From Bacteroidales bacterium (GTDB lineage Bacteria > Bacteroidota > Bacteroidia > Bacteroidales > VadinHA17), in contig PMEC01000033.1 in the NCBI GenBank assembly GCA_003155705.1, positions 9,371 to 21,519 on the forward strand: a DNA stretch of 12,149 nucleotides. Direction: 5' to 3'. The position numbers and the translations under genes were made by a program. The first letter of the stretch is position 1. Every line of letters starts with the position of its first letter. The notes beneath the pieces are model-generated. The model did not search any database. It was not told where the DNA came from and saw only the letters and a program-made list of their open reading frames with translations. Shown one piece after another: positions 7,647 through 12,149 of this stretch.

Positions 7647-7994
7647 TTAAAGTTCTTTCATCGGATCCCAGAATTTTTCGGGGAAATCAATTATTCTGTT
7701 ATCTTCAATGATGATACCTTCATTTTCAAGCAGTTGCTGCATAGTAGTGGAATTACCAAAATGATGTTTACCTGTAAGCAGTCCATTCCTGTTGACAACC
7801 CTGTGAGCGGGAATAAAGTCGGGTCTGGTATGACTTGAATTAAGTGCCCATCCAACCATCCGCGCTGATTGCCCTGATCCCAGAAACCGTGCGATGGCGC
7901 CGTAGGATGTAACTCGCCCGTACGGGATAAGAAGGGTTATCTCATATACCTTTTCAAAGAAACCATCATTATCTCTTTGTCTTTCAGATTTCAT
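7647..7994 (-). CDS. Alkyltransferase-like (ATL) protein, MGMT family without the acceptor cysteine
   Basis: The 115 residues match the C-terminal DNA-binding domain of O6-alkylguanine-DNA alkyltransferases. The motif that is PCHR in active enzymes reads PAHR (62-65) here, so alkyl transfer cannot occur. Known ATL proteins bind and flip O6-alkylguanine and direct the lesion to nucleotide excision repair. Other features are kept: the helix-turn-helix segment GRVTSYGAIA (26-35) with nucleotide-flipping Tyr31, the arginine finger Arg45 (SARMVGWAL), and NRNGLLTG (68-75). The ATG at 7994 overlaps the trmB end by 11 bp, indicating translational coupling. I infer lesion recognition from the family; no repair partner is nearby. 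Confidence 0.92.
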   Translation of the reverse strand: MKSERQRDNDGFFEKVYEITLLIPYGRVTSYGAIARFLGSGQSARMVGWALNSSHTRPDFIPAHRVVNRNGLLTGKHHFGNSTTMQQLLENEGIIIEDNRIIDFPEKFWDPMKEL

Positions 7995-8679
7995 CTGCTA
8001 AAACTATATTTTTTTCAAGCCTGAAAGCCAGGTAACAAATATTTATCCCCTCTCTGAGATAGGCTTTTTCATAATGCGTTCTTATAGATAGAATTTCATC
8101 ATTCAATTCTCCGGCATACAGGTTGTCTGTTGAAACAACAATTTCAAGGTTATTATGTCTGATTACTTCAATTGTATAATTATAGAGATCCTTGTTATCA
8201 GTCTTAAGATGAATAATCCCTCGATCTTTAAGAAAAAGTTGATATGAATTAAGAAAAACGGGGCTTGTCAGTCTCTTCCCGGAATTACGTCTTTTTGGAT
8301 GAGGATCGGGGAATGTCATCCAGATTTCATCAACTTCATCATTTAAAAAAAAAGAATTAATAAATTCTATTCTCGTCCTGAGAAATGCTGTGTTAAGTAA
8401 TTTGTCTTCATGAGCAGTTTTAGAGCCACGCCATAGCCTGGCCCCTTTTATATCTACACCGACATAATTTTTATCGGAATTTTTTGTTGCCAGGCCAATA
8501 GTATATTCCCCTTTTCCGCAACCAAGTTCAAGGATGATGGGGTTTTCATTTTTGAAAATAACCCTGTTCCAGTTTCCCTTTAATATATGATCCTTAGAAA
8601 GCACCTCTTCTATGGGAGGCTCAATGACGTTATTGAAAGATTTCATTTCAGCCCACCTGGCTAATTTATTCTTTCCCAC
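7984..8679 (-). CDS. trmB: tRNA (guanine-N7-)-methyltransferase TrmB
   Basis: TrmB uses S-adenosylmethionine to methylate N7 of G46 in the tRNA variable loop. The 231 residues contain the class I methyltransferase motif I ELGCGKGEYT (51-60) and the acidic residue ending strand 2 (Asp76 in GVDIKGAR). The catalytic and tRNA-binding signatures are FPDPHPKRR (123-131), KTDN (159-162) and THYE (201-204). All expected residues are present and the length is normal. I chose GTG at 8679 rather than ATG 8646 because the N-terminal MGKNKLARWAEM is a conserved beginning in TrmB of this phylum. GTG lies 9 bp after the gldH stop and in the same frame, and the 3' end overlaps the next gene by 11 bp. Confidence 0.95.
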   Translation of the reverse strand: MGKNKLARWAEMKSFNNVIEPPIEEVLSKDHILKGNWNRVIFKNENPIILELGCGKGEYTIGLATKNSDKNYVGVDIKGARLWRGSKTAHEDKLLNTAFLRTRIEFINSFFLNDEVDEIWMTFPDPHPKRRNSGKRLTSPVFLNSYQLFLKDRGIIHLKTDNKDLYNYTIEVIRHNNLEIVVSTDNLYAGELNDEILSIRTHYEKAYLREGINICYLAFRLEKNIVLADEI

Positions 8680-8688
8680 AGCTATGTC

Positions 8689-9171
8689 TTATTTTTTAAT
8701 CTTTTCAATCCTTAATCCGATGTCATAGACACCTTTCAGATTTTCTGTACGCATTCCATGGCTGACTTTAAAAGTATAGATACCTTTGGCAGGAAAATAG
8801 ACACTGGATTTGAATGGCAGATTCAGTTCATGAATATCTCCCAATCCCTTTCCGTACCATTTACCCTTCTTATCTGCAAGCAGATACTGAAGGGTATCAG
8901 TTATTGTTTTCCCGGCAGGAGAAGTTGTGGACACAAAAAGATAAATATTTCTGAAGGGATAAGAAGAGCCGGTCCGGATAGTAAAAAAAACATTATCGTT
9001 GGAGACCGTATCAGTAATTTCAGGTGCAAAGGTTGGTACATTTTCTAAAGTCCATTCTTCATCAGGTATTGAAACAGAATCTGTAAATATTAAATTGCTG
9101 TTGCATGAATAGAACAACAAGATAGAGAGGAGACAAAAAAGGAATGTATATTTATTTATTCCTTTTCTCAT
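8689..9171 (-). CDS. gldH: GldH-type gliding motility / T9SS lipoprotein
   Basis: GldH is a small lipoprotein required for gliding in F. johnsoniae and widespread in Bacteroidota. Its exact role is unsettled. From ATG 9171 the protein has 160 residues, with a basic start, a hydrophobic core and a lipobox ending at Cys23 (FYSC). The mature part has the family pattern: SYPFRNIYLF (about 70-79), then WYGKGLGD, and a conserved C-terminal block with FKVSHGMR and YDIGLRIEK. A longer reading from TTG 9237 would bury the signal peptide behind 22 polar residues, so it was rejected. The start overlaps the end of the RicT-like gene by 20 bp, which points to coupled translation. No acidic surface-export motif follows Cys23, so the protein probably faces the periplasm. 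Confidence 0.88.
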   Translation of the reverse strand: MRKGINKYTFLFCLLSILLFYSCNSNLIFTDSVSIPDEEWTLENVPTFAPEITDTVSNDNVFFTIRTGSSYPFRNIYLFVSTTSPAGKTITDTLQYLLADKKGKWYGKGLGDIHELNLPFKSSVYFPAKGIYTFKVSHGMRTENLKGVYDIGLRIEKIKK

Positions 9172-10303
9172 TAAATCTTCTGTTTTTTCTTTTGTTATGC
9201 TGATGTTGTTGCATCCCCTTGGAAGGTTGCGTATCAAACCGTGTAAGGCTGTTGTTTTTCAGCAGATCCACAGACGCCGTTGATAAGTCTGCAGAGTCTT
9301 CAAAAACGAGCAGATGCTCTGGCTTTTTACCCTTCCTGTTCATATCCTGAATCTCCCTTACCCTCTGTACAGGGACAGCAGTAGGATTTACTGAAGAATG
9401 CGCATCTGTCGAGTACCAGTAAATTCCTTTGTGAACTTCCATTTTCTGGAACCAGACAGAGCTATCGGCTAATTCCAGCGGTATATCCCTGGGTGGAAAT
9501 TGCTTTTGTGCGTCAACATAGCAATCAAGTTCAAAGTTCAGGCAGCATTTTAGCTTGCTGCACTGTCCTGCAAGCTTCTGAGGGTTAAGTGACAGTTCCT
9601 GGTATTTTGCATGTGTTGTAGTTACAGAAACAAAATTCGTAATATATGTAGAACAGCATAATTCTCTCCCGCATGACCCTATTCCTCCAATACGTCCGGC
9701 TTCCTGGCGGGCTCCTATCTGACGCATTTCAATTCTTACCCTGAATTCCTCCGCGAGTACTTTTATCAACTGTCGGAAATCGACTCTTTCATCAGCTATA
9801 TAATAAAAAATTGCTTTTGTTTTATCGCCCTGATATTCGACATCGCCTATCTTCATGTTGAGTTTCAACTCTTCAGATATCTTTCTGGATCTCAGCATAG
9901 TAGGTGTCTCGAGCTTTTTAGCATCTTCCCATTTTTGAACATCAACTGGTTTAGCCTTGCGGTAAACTTTTTTCATTTCCTCTGATGATGGCGCCACTTT
10001 GAGCTCCTTCAGCTGCTCAGTCACCAGCTGACCAACCATTGAAACACGTCCAATATCATGACCAGGGGATGCCTCAACTGCAACAACATCACCAATTTCG
10101 AGCCTTAAACCATTGACATTCTTAAAGAATCCTTTACGGGTATTCTTAAACCTGATTTCGACTATTTCATTCTTATTATAATCTTCCGGAAGGTCCTTCA
10201 ACCAGTCGAAGGAATCGAGTTTATTATAGCCGCATCTATATGTTATATCAGGCATCCGGATATCTTCACCCGGCTGATTTTGTAATTCCTCATTTTCTGT
10301 CAT
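9152..10303 (-). CDS. RicT/YaaT-like PSP1-domain protein
   Basis: The 383 residues match the PSP1 C-terminal-domain family that includes Bacillus subtilis RicT (YaaT), part of the RicA-RicF-RicT complex that binds Fe-S clusters and affects RNA processing. The core is about 45-265. Cysteines cluster at 211, 216, 217 (GSCGRELCC) and 248, 253, 254 (CSKLKCC), the arrangement that supplies cluster ligands in RicT. Other landmarks are RQIGARQEAGRIGGIG (194-209) and NPQKLAGQC (240-248). The N-terminal (1-45) and C-terminal (about 340-383) extensions are absent from RicT. The tail is basic and rich in Gln, His, Lys and Arg, which suggests nucleic-acid contact. RicA and RicF are not present nearby, so the Bacillus role cannot simply be transferred. 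ATG 10303 follows a good promoter. gldH overlaps its 3' end. Confidence 0.88.
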   Translation of the reverse strand: MTENEELQNQPGEDIRMPDITYRCGYNKLDSFDWLKDLPEDYNKNEIVEIRFKNTRKGFFKNVNGLRLEIGDVVAVEASPGHDIGRVSMVGQLVTEQLKELKVAPSSEEMKKVYRKAKPVDVQKWEDAKKLETPTMLRSRKISEELKLNMKIGDVEYQGDKTKAIFYYIADERVDFRQLIKVLAEEFRVRIEMRQIGARQEAGRIGGIGSCGRELCCSTYITNFVSVTTTHAKYQELSLNPQKLAGQCSKLKCCLNFELDCYVDAQKQFPPRDIPLELADSSVWFQKMEVHKGIYWYSTDAHSSVNPTAVPVQRVREIQDMNRKGKKPEHLLVFEDSADLSTASVDLLKNNSLTRFDTQPSKGMQQHQHNKRKNRRFNEKRNK

Positions 10304-10330
10304 ACCAACTTATTTCATGTATGTGCACCA

Positions 10331-10361
10331 CAAAAATAGTGAATTAAAGTATGAAATTCAA
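10331..10361 (-). promoter_or_regulatory. Bacteroidota-type promoter for the RicT-like-gldH-trmB-ATL cluster
   Basis: On the minus strand TTG (10359-10361) is followed after 20 nt by TATTTTTG (10331-10338), fitting the TTG / TAnnTTTG consensus and spacing. Transcription would begin near 10324, about 20 nt before ATG 10303. It lies between the hairpin repeat and the gene, so the downstream cluster can be expressed independently of holB. Confidence 0.5.
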
Positions 10362-10369
10362 TTGTTGGC

Positions 10370-10456
10370 AATTTCGGAATTCGGATTGTGGATTTCGGAT
10401 TGTTTAAATTATCCGCATATTCAAGGCTTTAAATCCGCAATCCGCAATCCGAAATT
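10370..10456. repeat. 87-bp imperfect inverted repeat (hairpin) built from short ATCCG-type units
   Basis: Arms of 26 bp at 10370-10395 and 10431-10456 pair with three mismatches, one of which is G-U compatible in RNA, around a 35-nt loop. The loop contains a further CGGAT/ATCCG pair (10396-10400, 10411-10415). The right arm repeats AATCCGC twice and then AATCCG. The left arm carries the matching CGGATT units. It starts 4 bp after the holB stop and ends 9 bp upstream of the next promoter. No U-run follows on the minus strand, so a standard terminator is unlikely. It resembles an intergenic palindromic repeat that may occur elsewhere in the genome, but one copy cannot show this. Confidence 0.7.
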
Positions 10457-10460
10457 CTTA

Positions 10461-11588
10461 TCACTTGATCAACCTGGTAACCTTAAGGCCCAGATCGAGG
10501 AAAATAATTTTTGCGTTTCCGTTTGCTTCTATATGTGAATATGCCAGATTGAACTCATTGACAAGCGGATATATATTTTTCTTATTTATGAAAGGATGGA
10601 ATTTTTCCGAAAAATCCGCTTCTTCTCCTGCCAGAAAAATAATATTATTCTGAAGCTGCCTGAGTGATAGCATAAGATTTTCTCTTAAAAGTCTGAGGGC
10701 AAATGAAATATAGTTTTTTTGAGCTTCTCTTCCTGTCGCAGCCATCTCCTCCGACCATTCAATAATTGAAATAATATCCCGTTTCCATGCAAATCTCATT
10801 AACCTCCTGAAGCTATCAAGATGGAAAGCTGACAATTCATCGTTCAGACATAACTCAATGGCTCTAAGGATATTACCATTAGCTACACGGGCAATATCAT
10901 TCGATTTGATTTCAGTTGTTCCATAAGTGCTTCTCAGAAAGCTTTTAATTTCATCATTACGGAAAGCAGGGATCTTAACAAGCTGACATCTTGAAAGAAT
11001 TGTTGGTATCACTTTGTCATATTCATCACTTACAAGAAGGAAAAGCGTTTTTTCAGGAGGCTCCTCAATTATTTTAAGAAGTTTGTTTGCAGTGGCATGG
11101 TGCATCTTTTCAGGTAGCCAGATTATCATTATTTTGAAATCCGACTCGAACGTTTTAAGACTTAATTTTTTTATTATTTCTGCTGCCTCCGATGCAAAAA
11201 TCATCCCCTGGGCATTACCTACCTCTATTGAATCGAACCAGTTATTTATTGAGAAATATGGTGATTTCCTTACAAATTCTCTCCACTCCGTGATATAGTT
11301 ATCGCTGACAGGTTCAGTTGCTTTTTTCCCTTTAATAACGGGAAAAACAAAATGCAGGTCGGGATGAATCATCTTTTCGTATTTCACACACGATTTACAG
11401 ATCCCGCATGAATCAATAGGTGTTTTGTTCTCACAACTTACATATTGGGCATAAGCCAGGGCAATGGCAAGGCTTCCGCAACCTTCCGGTCCGATAAATA
11501 GCTGGGCATGACTTACCCGTTCCTCTTTTACGGATTTTAAAAGTTTATTAATAACCTCTGTTTGTCCCGGTATCTGAGAAAAATTCAT
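10461..11588 (-). CDS. holB: DNA polymerase III subunit delta prime (clamp-loader stator)
   Basis: Delta prime is the rigid, non-hydrolysing subunit of the clamp loader that puts the beta sliding clamp on DNA. The 375 residues have the AAA+ layout of the family. The P-loop is degenerate: GPEGCGSLA (33-41) has Ser where the essential Lys belongs, as expected for a subunit that need not bind ATP. A zinc module is given by Cys52, Cys61, Cys64 and Cys67. LLKIIEEPP (170-178) and the SRC motif (199-201) that completes a neighbour's active site are present. The ATG at 11588 lies 48 bp after tpx with no clear promoter between (a -7 box with one mismatch at 11613-11620). The hairpin repeat begins right after its stop. 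Confidence 0.92.
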   Translation of the reverse strand: MNFSQIPGQTEVINKLLKSVKEERVSHAQLFIGPEGCGSLAIALAYAQYVSCENKTPIDSCGICKSCVKYEKMIHPDLHFVFPVIKGKKATEPVSDNYITEWREFVRKSPYFSINNWFDSIEVGNAQGMIFASEAAEIIKKLSLKTFESDFKIMIIWLPEKMHHATANKLLKIIEEPPEKTLFLLVSDEYDKVIPTILSRCQLVKIPAFRNDEIKSFLRSTYGTTEIKSNDIARVANGNILRAIELCLNDELSAFHLDSFRRLMRFAWKRDIISIIEWSEEMAATGREAQKNYISFALRLLRENLMLSLRQLQNNIIFLAGEEADFSEKFHPFINKKNIYPLVNEFNLAYSHIEANGNAKIIFLDLGLKVTRLIK

Positions 11589-11636
11589 TAAAGCTTCTTC
11601 ATTTCAGGAAAACAAATAAATAATGCCCGGTAAATT

Positions 11637-12134
11637 TCAAATTGCTGCAATTGCAGAATCATAGTCAGGCTCCTGCGTTATCTCAGGTACAAGTTGTGTA
11701 TAAATAACAATCCCCTTTTCATCGACCACAACTATACTGCGGGCATAGAGACCGGCCATTGGTCCGTCAATTATGTCAACTCCATAAGCTTTGCCAAATG
11801 ATGAATCACGAAATCCTGAAAGAGTTTCAACATTTGTTATCCCTTCAGTGGTGCAGAATCGTTTATGTGCAAATGGGAGATCTTTTGAAATTGCAAGAAC
11901 AATTGTATTTGTTTTTCCAGCAGCCAGCAGGTTAAATTTTCGGACAGACATTGCACACACTGAAGTATCGAGACTTGGAAATATATTCAAAATCAGTTTT
12001 TTACCTTTCAACTCTGAAAGAGACTGAGTTCCCAGATCTGATTTAACAAGAATAAAATCAGGTGCCTTGGATCCTTTTAAAGGAAGGTTTCCGGATGTAT
12101 TAACCGGGTTCCCTTTTAATGTAATTTTTGCCAT
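11637..12134 (-). CDS. tpx: Thiol peroxidase Tpx (atypical 2-Cys peroxiredoxin)
   Basis: Tpx reduces hydrogen peroxide and alkyl hydroperoxides, with recycling by thioredoxin. The 165 residues match the family length. The peroxidatic Cys60 lies in SLDTSVC, with the supporting Thr57. The resolving Cys94 is in RFCTTEG, spaced as in E. coli Tpx (Cys61/Cys95). Arg109 in the GFRD segment is a candidate for the active-site Arg. NIFPSLDT (50-57) and DGPMAGLYARS (123-133) are typical of the family. The ATG at 12134 gives a normal N-terminus. Only 15 bp precede it in the window, so its promoter cannot be seen. Confidence 0.95.
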   Translation of the reverse strand: MAKITLKGNPVNTSGNLPLKGSKAPDFILVKSDLGTQSLSELKGKKLILNIFPSLDTSVCAMSVRKFNLLAAGKTNTIVLAISKDLPFAHKRFCTTEGITNVETLSGFRDSSFGKAYGVDIIDGPMAGLYARSIVVVDEKGIVIYTQLVPEITQEPDYDSAIAAI

Positions 12135-12149
12135 AATTTTTTCTTCAAA

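Noticed and set aside
9172..9237. N-terminal extension of GldH to a TTG at 9237
   Set aside because: It would put 22 polar residues before a good lipoprotein signal peptide and increase the overlap with the RicT-like gene to 86 bp.
10370..10456. Hairpin region as a CRISPR array or intrinsic terminator
   Set aside because: There are no regularly spaced repeats with unique spacers, and no U-run follows the stem on the minus strand.
11637..12134. Tpx as a bacterioferritin comigratory protein or AhpC
   Set aside because: The Cys60/Cys94 spacing and the SLDTSVC context match Tpx and not those families.

Overview
The window looks like chromosomal core sequence from a member of the Bacteroidota. 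The evidence is a PorX response regulator with a PglZ effector domain, a PorW/SprE-type TPR lipoprotein and a GldH lipoprotein. Several promoters also fit the phylum's TTG/TAnnTTTG (-33/-7) consensus, and Shine-Dalgarno sequences are not evident. Base composition is AT-rich. I cannot name a genus. All eleven supported genes lie on the minus strand, so transcription runs from high to low coordinates. I see no tRNA, rRNA, CRISPR array, insertion sequence, phage gene or defence island.

In transcription order the layout is as follows. tpx (thiol peroxidase) and holB (DNA polymerase III delta prime) come first. After them lies a 157-bp spacer holding a strong 26-bp inverted repeat and a promoter. 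Next is a tight cluster: a RicT/PSP1-domain protein, gldH, trmB (tRNA m7G46 methyltransferase) and an alkyltransferase-like protein (PAHR in place of PCHR). After a 94-bp gap come mrp (DUF59 plus P-loop ATPase) and a NifU-like Fe-S scaffold. After a 77-bp leader with a -7 box and a 9-bp palindrome comes porW, then porX and tsaE. The last gene is an alanine-dehydrogenase-like gene with its own well-formed promoter.

Three genes belong to type IX secretion and gliding. PorW is known to connect the PorK/N ring to the Sov translocon. PorX is the cytoplasmic two-component regulator of the system. GldH is one of the lipoproteins required for gliding and secretion in flavobacteria. The others serve translation or tRNA modification (trmB, tsaE), Fe-S assembly (mrp, nifU-like), replication (holB), peroxide defence (tpx) and DNA-lesion recognition (alkyltransferase-like protein).

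I found no wholly new system. The most notable points are an alanine-dehydrogenase family protein whose catalytic histidine position is Asn, a palindrome over the predicted porW start site, a long hairpin repeat after holB, an Mrp without its usual cysteine pair, and three non-ATG starts (porW, mrp, trmB).
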